In this document: in pieces, positions 16,066 through 25,469 of the stretch
How the letters are laid out: each line of letters opens with the position of its first letter
Numbering within the stretch: position 1 is the first letter of the stretch
Assembly: GCA_002695005.1 (NCBI GenBank)
Contig: NZNT01000015.1
Coordinates: 310,001-374,000, forward strand
Length of the DNA stretch: 64,000 nucleotides
Direction of reading: 5' to 3'
DNA from: Maritimibacter sp.
GTDB lineage: Bacteria > Pseudomonadota > Alphaproteobacteria > Rhodobacterales > Rhodobacteraceae
Notes under the pieces: generated by a model
The model's database searches: none
The model's input: the letters and a program-made list of their open reading frames with translations, nothing else
Told to the model about the DNA's origin: nothing
Translations under genes and position numbers: made by a program

Positions 16066-18318
16066 ATGGGCAGCTTGCTGAAAGGTTGGCTGGGATGGGC
16101 CTTGGGCGCGTCCGCAGCCGGCGTTGCCGTGGTGGCGGGTTACGTCGCCACGATGGACGATCCCGCGCCGCAGGATGTTTCGTCGACCCAAACACCGGCC
16201 GAGCCGGAAACGCCACCGGTCGGGTCCGAGGCGCCGGCGCAGACGCCAAGCGCACCCGAGATCACGGATGTGGCTTTGGGCGATGACGGCACGACCGTGT
16301 CCGCCACCGCTGACCCCAATACCACCGTGCAGGCGCTCGTCGACGACAAGGTCGTGGGCGAAGCCATGACCGACGAGGCGGGCGAGGTCACGATGCTCCT
16401 CGACCTGCCGCGCTCCGCCGATCCGCGCGAGCTGCGCCTCGCCGCGCTGCCCGAAGGTGGCGGCGATCCGGTCTATTCCGTCACCTCGACGCTCCCGCCG
16501 TCCGCCATCGCGCCGTCCGAGGAGGCGACCGACGAGGCGCCCTCCGACGCGCCGGACGTGGCCGAAACGCCTGACGCTGGGCCCGACAGTCCTGCGCCGC
16601 CGGTCTTCGGCAACATCCGCTTTCCCGCCAAGGGCACCGCCGTCGTGGCAGGGCAGGCAGATCCGGGCGCTGACGTCGTCATCTTCCTCGACGGTCAGGA
16701 GGTGGCCACAGCGACCGCCAACTCCTCAGGCGATTTCGCCGCTCTCTTCGACCTCGCCCTCTCCGGCGTGCCGCGCGTCGTGCGCATGGCGATCCGCCCG
16801 CCTGAGGGCGCGCTCGTCTATGCCGAGGACAGCCGCATCGTAGAGCCGCGCGAAGCGCCCGTGCAGGTCGCCGAAGCGCCGGTGGACGCGCCCGAAACAC
16901 CGGACGCCGCAGCCGTGACCGAGGCGCCGACGGAAACCCCTGATGACGAGCCGCTGGCGCTGGCCGATGCCTCGGACGCGATTGCGCCGGATCAGCCAGA
17001 AAGCCCCGTGACCGTCGGGCAGCTGCCCGAAGCGCCCGCAGAGGATACCGGCGCACCGGAGGCCACAAGCGCCCTCGCGCCCGAGACGGTGCCGAACGCC
17101 TCCGAGACCCCGGTGAGGGACGCCGCGCCCGAGATGGCGGCGGCCGAGGGTGAAGACACGTCCGGCCAGACCGACCCGGCGCCAGCCACGGACGACACGA
17201 CCGAGATGGCCGCACTTTCGCCCGAACCCGCCTCGCCCGAGCCGACCACGCCGGACACCACACAGCCGGAGGCGTCCGCGCAGGAGATGCAACCCGACCC
17301 GGAACCCGAGGTCGCAGATACACCGCCGGCAGACCCCGCGCCGGATCAGGCTGCCTCAACGCCAGAGAGCGCCGACGACGCCCCCGCAGCGACGCCGGAG
17401 GCTGACGACGCCGAAGTGGCCGCAACGACGACCCCGGACGCCGACCTCCCGCCGCGCGTCCTGCGCGCCGACAGGGACGGGATTCGCGTGATCGAAGAAG
17501 TGCGCCCGGCCGACATGCCCGACCTGTCGCTCGACGCCATCGCCTATGACGATGCGGGCGAGGTGACGATTTCCGGCCGGGGCGAGGGCGGTCAGCAGGT
17601 GCGCCTCTACCTCGACAACACCGCCGTGGGCGAGGCCACCGTCGGCCCCGACGGGCAGTGGCGCCTGACTCTGCCCGACAGCGTGGCGCCCGGTATCTAC
17701 ACCATGCGCGTGGACGAGATCGGCCCGGACGGCGGCGTGACCGCACGGGTGGAGTCGCCTTTCAAACGCGAAGACCCCGAAATGCTCATGGCCGCCCTTG
17801 GTCAGGACACACCGGACACGACGCCCGCCGGGGCAGCGGAAACTCCGCCTTCCGATATGGCCGACACGGCCCCGACGTCTGCGCCCGCCACCACTGACGC
17901 GCCGGTGGACAGCACGCCCCCAGACGCGCCGGACGCGCCGCAAACCGCCGACGCCCCGCCTGCGGACGCTGCCACACCGCCGCCGGACGCGGATGAGACG
18001 CCGCTCGCTGGCACGCCCGAGACGCCGGACCCCGACACCGCGGCAACCGACATGACCGGAGCCGCAGACCAACCGCAGGTGGACAGCTCCGCGCCGGCCG
18101 TGCAGGCCGCCGCCGCCCCACCGGCCGCGCCGGAGGCGGAGCCGATGATCTCGGCCATCACCGTGCAGCCCGGCTCGACCCTCTGGGCGATCTCGCGGGA
18201 GCGCTACGGTGACGGCCTGCTGTATGTGCAGGTGTTCCAGGCCAACCGCGACAAGATCCGCGACCCGGACCTGATCTATCCCGGCCAGGTCTTCAACCTC
18301 CCCGAAAACGTGGAGTGA
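16066..18318 (+). CDS. Large LysM-domain envelope protein with three Ig-like repeats
   Basis: This 750-residue protein has an N-terminal membrane helix (about 6-24, with few basic residues before it). Three copies of an Ig-like beta-sandwich module lie at roughly 69-130, 182-262 and 487-565. They share the pattern ATADPNTTVQALVDD, GQADPGADVVIFLDG and GRGEGGQQVRLYLDN, followed by G-(D/E)-x-x-hydrophobic strands. Between and after them are about 220- and 130-residue linkers almost entirely of Pro, Ala, Glu, Asp and Thr. The C-terminal ~50 residues are a LysM domain (VQPGSTLWAISRERYGDG...YPGQVFNLP) for peptidoglycan binding. It probably spans the periplasm from the inner membrane to the cell wall. 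The specific role is unknown. Confidence 0.82.
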   Translation: MGSLLKGWLGWALGASAAGVAVVAGYVATMDDPAPQDVSSTQTPAEPETPPVGSEAPAQTPSAPEITDVALGDDGTTVSATADPNTTVQALVDDKVVGEAMTDEAGEVTMLLDLPRSADPRELRLAALPEGGGDPVYSVTSTLPPSAIAPSEEATDEAPSDAPDVAETPDAGPDSPAPPVFGNIRFPAKGTAVVAGQADPGADVVIFLDGQEVATATANSSGDFAALFDLALSGVPRVVRMAIRPPEGALVYAEDSRIVEPREAPVQVAEAPVDAPETPDAAAVTEAPTETPDDEPLALADASDAIAPDQPESPVTVGQLPEAPAEDTGAPEATSALAPETVPNASETPVRDAAPEMAAAEGEDTSGQTDPAPATDDTTEMAALSPEPASPEPTTPDTTQPEASAQEMQPDPEPEVADTPPADPAPDQAASTPESADDAPAATPEADDAEVAATTTPDADLPPRVLRADRDGIRVIEEVRPADMPDLSLDAIAYDDAGEVTISGRGEGGQQVRLYLDNTAVGEATVGPDGQWRLTLPDSVAPGIYTMRVDEIGPDGGVTARVESPFKREDPEMLMAALGQDTPDTTPAGAAETPPSDMADTAPTSAPATTDAPVDSTPPDAPDAPQTADAPPADAATPPPDADETPLAGTPETPDPDTAATDMTGAADQPQVDSSAPAVQAAAAPPAAPEAEPMISAITVQPGSTLWAISRERYGDGLLYVQVFQANRDKIRDPDLIYPGQVFNLPENVE

Positions 18319-18376
18319 GGCTGGCCTTTTCCCCGACGAGACCCTAGGTGAAAGGCTCTGACGGGAAGGGACAGGC

Positions 18377-20227
18377 ATGAGACGACCGGGCAGCGGCAAG
18401 AGATCTGTAAGCGAAGCACGGCTCGACGGGACGCAGGCGGGCAGCGGCCTGCGCACGATCAAGCGGGTGTCGCCCTATCTCTGGCCCAAGGACAACCGCG
18501 AGGCGCGCATCCGCGTCGTCGTCGCGATGGCGCTCCTGATCGGGGCCAAGCTCATCGCCGTCGTCACGCCGTTTTTCTACAAGGCCGCCGTCGACGGGCT
18601 CACCGGCGAAACCGGCACCAATGCCGCCTGGCTGCTGGCCATCGGCGCGATCGGTCTCACGGTCGCCTATGGCGTGGCGCGGTTCCTGTCGGTCGGGTTT
18701 CAGCAGCTGCGCGACGGGGTCTTCGCCAAGGTGGCGCAAGGCGCGCTCCGGTCGATGGCGCTTGAGACGTTCCAGCACATCCACGCCATGTCGCTGCGCT
18801 ATCACATCACGCGCAAGACGGGTGGGCTGAGCCGGATCATGGAGCGGGGGGTGAAGGGCGTGGAGTTCCTCCTGCGGTTCCTGCTGTTCAACATCATCCC
18901 GCTCTTCATCGAACTGGCGCTGGTCTGCGGGATCTTCTTTTTCGCCTTCGACGTCTGGTATCTGGCCGCCGTGGTGGCGACCATCGCCGTCTATATCCGC
19001 TTCACCTTCGCCGTGACCGAATGGCGCGTGAAGCTGCGCAAGCAGATGAACGATCAGGATACGGATGCGAACCAGAAGGCCATCGACAGCCTTCTGAACT
19101 TCGAAACCGTCAAGTATTTCGGTGCCGAGAAACGCGAGGCGCGGCGCTACGACAGCGCGATGGAAGGATACGAGGGCGCGGCGATCAAGACGTCGCAGTC
19201 GCTGGCTTTCCTCAACGCGGGCCAGAGCTTCATCATCACCGGCGGGCTCGTGGCCGTGATGGTGATGGCGGCCATCGGCGTGCAGAACGGCTCTCTGACC
19301 ACTGGCGACTTCGTCATGGTCAACGCCTACATGATCCAGATCACCATGCCCCTCAACTTCCTCGGCAGCGTGTACCGTGAGATCCGGCAGGCGCTCGTCG
19401 ACATGGCCGAAATGTTCGACCTGCTCGAACAGCCCACCGAAGTGGCCGACAAGCCCGGCGCGCCTGCGCTCGAGATGAAGGGTGGCCGGGTCGAACTGGA
19501 TGCGGTGGAATTCGGCTATGACCCGGAGCGCCCGATCCTGCACGGCGTGACGATCACGGCGGCGGCTGGCGAGACGGTGGCCATCGTCGGCCCCTCCGGT
19601 TCGGGCAAATCGACCATCGGGCGGCTTCTGTTCCGGTTCTACGACGTGACCGGCGGCGCGATCCGCATCGACGGGCAGGACCTGCGCGATGTCACGCAGG
19701 AAAGCGTCCACGACGCCATCGGTGTGGTGCCGCAAGACACGGTGCTGTTCAACGACTCGATCCGCTACAACATCGCCTACGGCAAGGACGGCGCCTCCTA
19801 CGCCGAGATCGAGGCGGCGGCCAAGGCGGCAAGGATCCATGATTTCGTGATGAGCCTCCCCGAAGGCTACGACACGCAGGTGGGCGAACGGGGGCTCAAG
19901 CTGTCGGGTGGCGAGAAGCAGCGCGTGGGCATCGCGCGCACGATCCTCAAGAACCCGCCGATCCTGCTTCTGGACGAGGCGACCTCGGCGCTCGACACCG
20001 AGACCGAACGCGACATCCAGCACTCGCTCAAGGAAATGGGCCAGGGGCGCACGGTCATTACCATCGCGCACCGGCTGTCCACCATTGCGGATGCGGACCG
20101 GATCGTGGTGCTTCAGGACGGGCAGGTGGTCGAAGAAGGCGGCCACGACGCGCTCCTGCTCACCGGCGGCAAATACGCCTCCATGTGGGCGCGCCAGCTT
20201 GCCGAGGAAGAAGACGAAGCCGCCTGA
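18377..20227 (+). CDS. Atm1-type ABC exporter (fused permease-ATPase)
   Basis: This 616-residue half-transporter has six membrane helices in about 45-330 and one ATPase domain. Walker A is GPSGSGKST at 405-413, the signature LSGGEKQRVGIART starts at 509, Walker B is ILLLDEATSALD, and the H-loop is IAHRLST. The transmembrane part with ITRKTGGLSRIMERG and NFETVKYFGAE is characteristic of the Atm1/HMT1 group, which exports glutathione-linked compounds or metal-thiol conjugates and is linked to iron-sulfur and metal homeostasis. It functions as a homodimer. A repeat element begins 21 bases after the stop. Confidence 0.92.
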   Translation: MRRPGSGKRSVSEARLDGTQAGSGLRTIKRVSPYLWPKDNREARIRVVVAMALLIGAKLIAVVTPFFYKAAVDGLTGETGTNAAWLLAIGAIGLTVAYGVARFLSVGFQQLRDGVFAKVAQGALRSMALETFQHIHAMSLRYHITRKTGGLSRIMERGVKGVEFLLRFLLFNIIPLFIELALVCGIFFFAFDVWYLAAVVATIAVYIRFTFAVTEWRVKLRKQMNDQDTDANQKAIDSLLNFETVKYFGAEKREARRYDSAMEGYEGAAIKTSQSLAFLNAGQSFIITGGLVAVMVMAAIGVQNGSLTTGDFVMVNAYMIQITMPLNFLGSVYREIRQALVDMAEMFDLLEQPTEVADKPGAPALEMKGGRVELDAVEFGYDPERPILHGVTITAAAGETVAIVGPSGSGKSTIGRLLFRFYDVTGGAIRIDGQDLRDVTQESVHDAIGVVPQDTVLFNDSIRYNIAYGKDGASYAEIEAAAKAARIHDFVMSLPEGYDTQVGERGLKLSGGEKQRVGIARTILKNPPILLLDEATSALDTETERDIQHSLKEMGQGRTVITIAHRLSTIADADRIVVLQDGQVVEEGGHDALLLTGGKYASMWARQLAEEEDEAA

Positions 20228-20248
20228 CGGCAGACGTTTCCAAACGGA

Positions 20249-20352
20249 GCGCGGGCAAGCCCGCGCACAGGATGAGCACCGCCCTGCGCAAGGCGCAGGT
20301 CGGCGGGGTGAGGGGCGCTGCCCCCGAAGTATCTCAGAAGCGAAGAAGAGGG
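20249..20352 (+). repeat. Intergenic hairpin repeat, copy C
   Basis: Three hairpins follow the ABC exporter stop. GCGCGGGC/GCCCGCGC is at 20249-20266, CCTGCGC/GCGCAGG at 20283-20299 and GGGGC-GCT-GCCCC at 20312-20324. Next comes GAAGTATCTCAGAAGCGAAGAAG, split here as GAAGTATCTCAG then AAGCGAAGAAG. The last hairpin and the tail match the reverse complement of copies A (37405-37477) and B (50718-50788), less about 11 bases (TCGCGCTCCCC). All three copies have the same orientation relative to the gene they follow. It probably acts as terminator or 3' stabiliser. Confidence 0.65.
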
Positions 20353-20356
20353 GGCG

Positions 20357-23300
20357 CTATTCGGCGGCCTTGATGTCGGGGCCTTGCCTGGGTGCGGGCT
20401 GCGCGTCGTCCTCGTCCGGCGCGGTCTCTACGCTGTCGGCGTCGATCCCGTCTCCGGCCGAGCGGCGGGCGGTGAGGAGGTAGTCGAGCTCGTCCGCAGT
20501 GGGCGTCTCGTCCCCGTCATCTTCCTCGATCGCCGGCGCGTCGAAGTCCCATACGAACTCGTCAACCTTGGTCTTTCTCGCCTGTTTCTGAAGCGCGAGG
20601 TCGCGCGCGGTGCGCGAGCCGCGTCCCCAGGTCATGGACTTGAGGCCCGCGAAGCTGCGGTAGGCGCCGACGCCCACCCAGACACGCAGCGCCAGCATGG
20701 AGGGCGTGAAGACCAGCGTGAGGATCGTCGCGATCCCGAGGCCGAAGACCACGGCGGTCGCGAGCTGGACCCACCACAGCGCGGTCGGCGCGTTGACCGA
20801 GTAGCCGCCGTTGATGAAGTCGAACGAAAGGCCGAACATCATGGGCGCGAGGCCGGCCATCGTGGTGATCGTGGTCAGCAACACCGGGCGGATGCGGCTT
20901 TCGGCCGTGCGGGTGATCGCCTCGATGCGCGGCATGTAGCGCGCGTATTCCTGGTAGGTGTCGATCAACACGATGTTGTTGTTCACCACGATCCCGGCGA
21001 GCGCCACCACCCCCGTGCCGGTCATGATGACCGAGAAGGACTGGCCCATCACGAGCATCCCGAAGAGCACGCCCGCGGTGGACAGCACCACGGCGAGGAG
21101 CACCAGCACCGAATTGTAGAACGAATTGAACTGCGCCAGCAGGATGATGAACATCAGGAACAGCGCGCCCGCGAAGGCCTTGCCGAGGAAGGCGGTCGAT
21201 TCCGACTGGTCAGCGAAGTCGCCCGCCCATTCGTAGTCGATCCCCGGCGGCAGGTTTCCGGCGTCGAGCCATTCGGTGATGCGCTCGATCCGCTCGGTCG
21301 AGGTCACGGGCGTCTTGCTGAAATCCTCGGGGTTGGAGGCCGCGTCGATGATGCGGTCGGCCTCGGTCACCGGGAGCGTGCGCGTGTCGCCCGCAGGATC
21401 GGTCAGAACCACGAGGCCCGGGTCCACCGCCGCCTTCACATCGAAATAGCGCGCCTGGTCGATCCGGTCGATCTGGGCCAGGGTCGGCACCGCCTTGCGC
21501 TCCACGAAGTTCGACAGGGGCACAAGGCCCTGCGCCGTGCGCACCTTGAGCGTGTCGAGCGTGGACAGGACGCGGTCTTCCTCGGGGAAGCGCACGCGGA
21601 TTTCGATTTCCTCGTCATTGCCCTCGACGCGCATCGTGTCGAGCATCAGGCCGGTGGTCACGAGCTGCACCATGCCGCCCACGGTGGCCACGTCGGCGCC
21701 GTAGCGCCCGGCTTCCTCCACGTCGATGTCGAGCTGCCAGTCGATACCGGGCAGGGGGCGCGTGTCCTCGATCTGGGCGAGGCCGGGAAGCGAGTGGAAA
21801 TAGTCGTTGGCCGTGTCGGTCGCGGCGAGCAGCGTGTCCCAGTTGTCGCCCTTCAGGCGCAGGTTCACAGGCTTGGTCGAGGCGGGGCCACCGGCGATGG
21901 CCGCCACTTCTGTCGGGATGGCGGGAAGTTTGGCGAGCTCTTCCTTCAGCCGTTCGACCACCACCTTGCCGTCGTAATCCGCGTCCCGGATCGTGCGGGT
22001 GTAGGGAATGAGCCCCAGAAGCTTGTCGTCGACCGTGTAGGAGGGGCGATCCTCGAAAGTTGCGATCTCGATCTGAACCTGTCCGATGGTATCGCGGGGT
22101 CCGGCGGCGCCGCCCGTGTTCTGGTTCAGCCCGCCTTCACCGGCGAAGGCGAACGCATTCTTCACGCCGGGGATGGCCAGTACGACCTCCTCGACCCGCT
22201 GCACCATCTCGTCCTTTTCCTCGATCGAGAGGTTGCCGCGCCCGCGCACATACACGATGGCCTGCTCAGGCGCGGTATCGGCGAAGAAGTCCACGCCGTT
22301 GTTGTTGCGCCCGTAATCCATGCCGATCCCGGCGACCAGCGCGATCACGAGTCCGATGGTGACCAGCGGCATGACAGGGTTGCCAACGATGGCGTTGATG
22401 ACCACGCCGAAGCCCGTGCGGCGATAGGTGCCGGTCGGCTTTTTCGGTTTGCGCTGCGGCTTGGCCGCGTCGAGCAGCACGGTCGTAAGCAGGGCGGACA
22501 GAATGAACATCACGCCACCGGGGATCATCGCGGCGGCCCCGTCGAGCGGGTTGTTGCCTGCGCCGAACAGATAGTCCGGGTTGGCGATCTGCATGGCCGA
22601 GACGAAAAGCAGGCCGAAGGCCGGCAACACCAGCAGCGCGCGCACGATCCAGGGCAGGGGGCGCAGCCCGTGCGAGGCACGCTCCAGCGAGCGCGACAGA
22701 CGGCCCGCGACGCCGCCCATGACCGGCAGGTAAATCAGCGCGACCAGCAAAGAGGCGGTCAGAACGTAGATCAGCGTGCGCGGCAGCATCCCCATGAACT
22801 CGCCCGGGATACCGGGCCAGAACAGCATCGGAAGAAAGGCGCAAAGCGTCGTGGCGGTGGACGAGATGATCGGCCAGAACATCCGCTTGGCCGCTTCCGT
22901 ATAGGCCGACATCGGCCCCACGCCTTCGGAAATGCGCTTGTCGGCATATTCGACGACCACGATGGCCCCATCGACCAGCATCCCGACGGCAAGGATCAGG
23001 CCGAACATGACGATGTTGTTGATCGCGACGCCGAGCACCGCGAACAGCGCGAAGGTGAGCAGGAACGATGTAGGGATCGCGAAGCCCACAAGCAGGGCCG
23101 AGCGCATACCCAGTGACGCCAGCACCACGATCATGACGAGCGCGATGGCGGTGATGACCGAGCCTTCGAGTTGGCGAACCATCGAATCGATGACATGGCT
23201 CTGGTCGTTGGAGAACCGCACCTGAACCGCGTTTTGCAGGTCTTCGGGCCATTCGGCCTGCGTGTCGCGCACCAGTTCCTTCACCGTCGCGACGGTATCG

Positions 23301-24175
23301 ACGAGGTTGAAGCCCTTGCGCTTGACCACTTGAAGGGCGACCGTGCTCTCCCCGTTGAACCGCGCGGTGCCCGCCCGGTCCTCGAACGCCAGCCGGATTT
23401 CGGCGAGGTCGCCCAGCGTCACCACCCGGTCACCGTTCACCTTGACCGGCAGGCCATAGATGTCCTGCACGTCGTTGAACGAGGACGGGATCTTGATCGA
23501 CGTCGCGCCGGAGTCCGTGGTGATCTGGCCCGCCGCGATCAGCTGGTTGTTGTTGGTCACGACCTGAATCAGCTCGCCCGCCGTCACGTTGTAGGCTTCG
23601 AGCTTCAGGGGGTCGATCAGGACCTCCATCATCTCGTCCCGCGCGCCGGTGAGCTGGGCTTCGAGCACGGGCTCGATCCCTTCCACCGTGTCCTGCATTT
23701 CGCGGGCGAGGCGGATCAGCGTGCGTTCCGGCACCGAGCCGGTGAAGTTGACGACGACGATGGGGAATTCCGAGAAGTTGATCTCGTTGACCGAATACTT
23801 GTCGGCCCCGTCGGGGAACTTGGCCTCGGCGGAATTCATCGCGTCGCGCACATCGGCGATGACCTTGGTGCGGTCCCATCCGAATTCGAATTCGAGCGCG
23901 AGGCCCGCGTAATTCTCCGCCGCCGTGCCGGTCATGGTCTTGAGCCCGTCGATATCGGCGAGCTCCTGTTCCATTGGCCTGACCAGCAGGTTTTCACTGT
24001 CCTCGGCGGAAATGCCGGGGAAGGGGACCGAGACGAACAGCGCCGGAATCTCGATATCCGGCTCGCCCTCTTTCGGCAGGCCGACATAGGCGGCGATCCC
24101 GGCGGTGAGCGACAGCGCGATGAACGCGATCACCATCCGTGCGCGGGTCGCAGCCCAGTCGACGACGCCGTTCAT
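20357..24175 (-). CDS. RND family efflux transporter permease
   Basis: This 1272-residue inner-membrane pump subunit has the RND duplicated layout: helix 1, a large periplasmic loop, helices 2-6, then a second half. The first porter domain begins EGEPDIEIPALFVSVPFPG. Helix 4 carries VGMLVDGAIVVVE, with one Asp where AcrB has two. The second half has GVVALAGIVVNNNIVLIDTY. It is about 230 residues longer than typical. A pair of extra hydrophobic helices (WIVRALLVLPAFGLLFVSA and GGVMFILSALLTTVLL) lies between helices 6 and 7, and an acidic cytoplasmic tail of about 100 residues closes the protein. The start overlaps the adaptor gene's stop (ATGA). Confidence 0.92.
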   Translation of the reverse strand: MNGVVDWAATRARMVIAFIALSLTAGIAAYVGLPKEGEPDIEIPALFVSVPFPGISAEDSENLLVRPMEQELADIDGLKTMTGTAAENYAGLALEFEFGWDRTKVIADVRDAMNSAEAKFPDGADKYSVNEINFSEFPIVVVNFTGSVPERTLIRLAREMQDTVEGIEPVLEAQLTGARDEMMEVLIDPLKLEAYNVTAGELIQVVTNNNQLIAAGQITTDSGATSIKIPSSFNDVQDIYGLPVKVNGDRVVTLGDLAEIRLAFEDRAGTARFNGESTVALQVVKRKGFNLVDTVATVKELVRDTQAEWPEDLQNAVQVRFSNDQSHVIDSMVRQLEGSVITAIALVMIVVLASLGMRSALLVGFAIPTSFLLTFALFAVLGVAINNIVMFGLILAVGMLVDGAIVVVEYADKRISEGVGPMSAYTEAAKRMFWPIISSTATTLCAFLPMLFWPGIPGEFMGMLPRTLIYVLTASLLVALIYLPVMGGVAGRLSRSLERASHGLRPLPWIVRALLVLPAFGLLFVSAMQIANPDYLFGAGNNPLDGAAAMIPGGVMFILSALLTTVLLDAAKPQRKPKKPTGTYRRTGFGVVINAIVGNPVMPLVTIGLVIALVAGIGMDYGRNNNGVDFFADTAPEQAIVYVRGRGNLSIEEKDEMVQRVEEVVLAIPGVKNAFAFAGEGGLNQNTGGAAGPRDTIGQVQIEIATFEDRPSYTVDDKLLGLIPYTRTIRDADYDGKVVVERLKEELAKLPAIPTEVAAIAGGPASTKPVNLRLKGDNWDTLLAATDTANDYFHSLPGLAQIEDTRPLPGIDWQLDIDVEEAGRYGADVATVGGMVQLVTTGLMLDTMRVEGNDEEIEIRVRFPEEDRVLSTLDTLKVRTAQGLVPLSNFVERKAVPTLAQIDRIDQARYFDVKAAVDPGLVVLTDPAGDTRTLPVTEADRIIDAASNPEDFSKTPVTSTERIERITEWLDAGNLPPGIDYEWAGDFADQSESTAFLGKAFAGALFLMFIILLAQFNSFYNSVLVLLAVVLSTAGVLFGMLVMGQSFSVIMTGTGVVALAGIVVNNNIVLIDTYQEYARYMPRIEAITRTAESRIRPVLLTTITTMAGLAPMMFGLSFDFINGGYSVNAPTALWWVQLATAVVFGLGIATILTLVFTPSMLALRVWVGVGAYRSFAGLKSMTWGRGSRTARDLALQKQARKTKVDEFVWDFDAPAIEEDDGDETPTADELDYLLTARRSAGDGIDADSVETAPDEDDAQPAPRQGPDIKAAE

Positions 24176-25275
24176 GTGCCCGACTCCTGATAGGTGGGAT
24201 CGACCGGAACACCATCGGTGACGTAATCCTGCCCGACCACGATCACGGCGGCTTCGTCCGGCAGACCCGCGACCCAGACCCCGTCGGTCGAGTCGCGCAC
24301 GAGCTCGACAGCGGCGAAGCGGGCGACGTTGTCCTCGTCCACCACGCGGACGCCAAGGTCGCCGTCATTGTTCAGGGTGAGCGCCGATTGCGGCAGCAGA
24401 TGCGCCGTGCGCCCCGCGGATGAAATGAGGATTTCGGCCGTCTGCCCGTCGCGGATGGCGAGGTCCGGGTTGGCCACCTGCGCCTCGACGCGGAAGGTCC
24501 GGGTCACCGGGTCGGCGGCGCGACCGATGAAGGTCACCTGTCCCAGCACCTGATCGCCCGTGGCAAGCCGCGCGCCGACCTGAGCGCCCATCGACACGCG
24601 GTTCACGTCAGCCTCGGCCACATAGCCGACGAGCTTCAGCGGATCGAGTTGTACGATGGTGGCGCAAAGCGCACCGGGCTGAAGCAACGCGCCGATCTCG
24701 GCGGTGTCGTCTTCCAGAAGCCCGGCGAAGGGCGCGCGGATCTCAAGGTCGCCAAGCGCGGCCTCGGCCTGCTCCACGGCGGCCTGCGCGCTCTCGAAGG
24801 CAGAGCGGGCGGACAACACCCGGTTTTCCGCGGCGAAACCACCCTCGGAGAGGCGTTCGGCGGCGTTCAGGTTCTGGCGCGCCTCGGCCAACTGCGCCTC
24901 GGCCTGCTTCAGCGCGACCTCGCGCGTGCCGGGGGCCAGTTCACAAAGCAGTTCGCCCTCCGCGACCGCATCGCCCTTCGACACCGGCGCGTTCACGACG
25001 CGGCCCGAGGCTTCGGACATAAGTTCGACCTGCCGCGTCGCCTCGGTCTCGCCCCGCACGACGACGGCGCTGTCGATCTCCTGCGCGGTGGAACGCATCG
25101 CGACGACCGAGACGATCTGATCGCCCGCGTCGTCTGCGGTGGTCTCCGCCGTGTTGGATTCGGTCGCGGTGGCCGGTTCACCGCCCACGAAATCGCGCAC
25201 CATGTCACGTTGGAAGACCAGCATGAATAGCACAGCGACCGTCAGCAGTGCCGTAATGATCGGAATTGGTCGCAT
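24172..25275 (-). CDS. RND efflux periplasmic adaptor subunit (HlyD/MFP family)
   Basis: This 367-residue protein has an N-terminal hydrophobic anchor (MRPIPIITALLTVAVLFMLVF). The barrel-sandwich/lipoyl half motif ELMSEASGRVVNAPVSKGD comes next, then a long alpha-hairpin rich in Ala and Glu (QAEAQLAEARQNLNAAERL). The second lipoyl half (APFAGLLEDDTAEIGALLQPG) and a beta-barrel domain (VARLATGDQVLGQVTFIG-like) close it. It bridges the pump to an outer-membrane channel, which is not encoded here. I chose the ATG at 25275; a TTG nine codons upstream is possible. An operator-like palindrome lies in its promoter. Confidence 0.9.
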   Translation of the reverse strand: MRPIPIITALLTVAVLFMLVFQRDMVRDFVGGEPATATESNTAETTADDAGDQIVSVVAMRSTAQEIDSAVVVRGETEATRQVELMSEASGRVVNAPVSKGDAVAEGELLCELAPGTREVALKQAEAQLAEARQNLNAAERLSEGGFAAENRVLSARSAFESAQAAVEQAEAALGDLEIRAPFAGLLEDDTAEIGALLQPGALCATIVQLDPLKLVGYVAEADVNRVSMGAQVGARLATGDQVLGQVTFIGRAADPVTRTFRVEAQVANPDLAIRDGQTAEILISSAGRTAHLLPQSALTLNNDGDLGVRVVDEDNVARFAAVELVRDSTDGVWVAGLPDEAAVIVVGQDYVTDGVPVDPTYQESGT

Positions 25276-25305
25276 GTTGTCTCGCTGTCCCGGGTCGTAC
25301 AATAC

Positions 25306-25338
25306 GGTTCAGATAGAACCCTCGGCCTTGCGCAACAA
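25306..25338 (-). promoter_or_regulatory. Promoter of the RND operon with an overlapping palindromic operator
   Basis: On the minus strand, TTGTTG (25338-25333) and TATCTG (25315-25310) are separated by 17 bases. The -10 box lies inside the palindrome GGTTC-TATCT-GAACC (25306-25320), which suggests repression by a dimeric regulator such as a TetR-family protein. None is encoded next to it. Confidence 0.5.
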
Positions 25339-25469
25339 GGCTTCCGTTGCATCCTATGCGCATTACAAAGCCGATTGGATCACTTTTGCCGCGCCCCTTG
25401 GCAAAGGTCGCGGCTTTCCGGTAAAGAAGTGGGCAAAAGCGACGTGAGAAATGGCTGGGGGCCGGGCGA

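Noticed and set aside
20384-23116. A 910-codon open frame on the plus strand opposite the RND permease
   Set aside because: It is antisense to a clearly coding RND gene, is extremely rich in His/Arg/Asp/Gly, has no recognisable domain, and arises from the high-GC codon pattern of the other strand.
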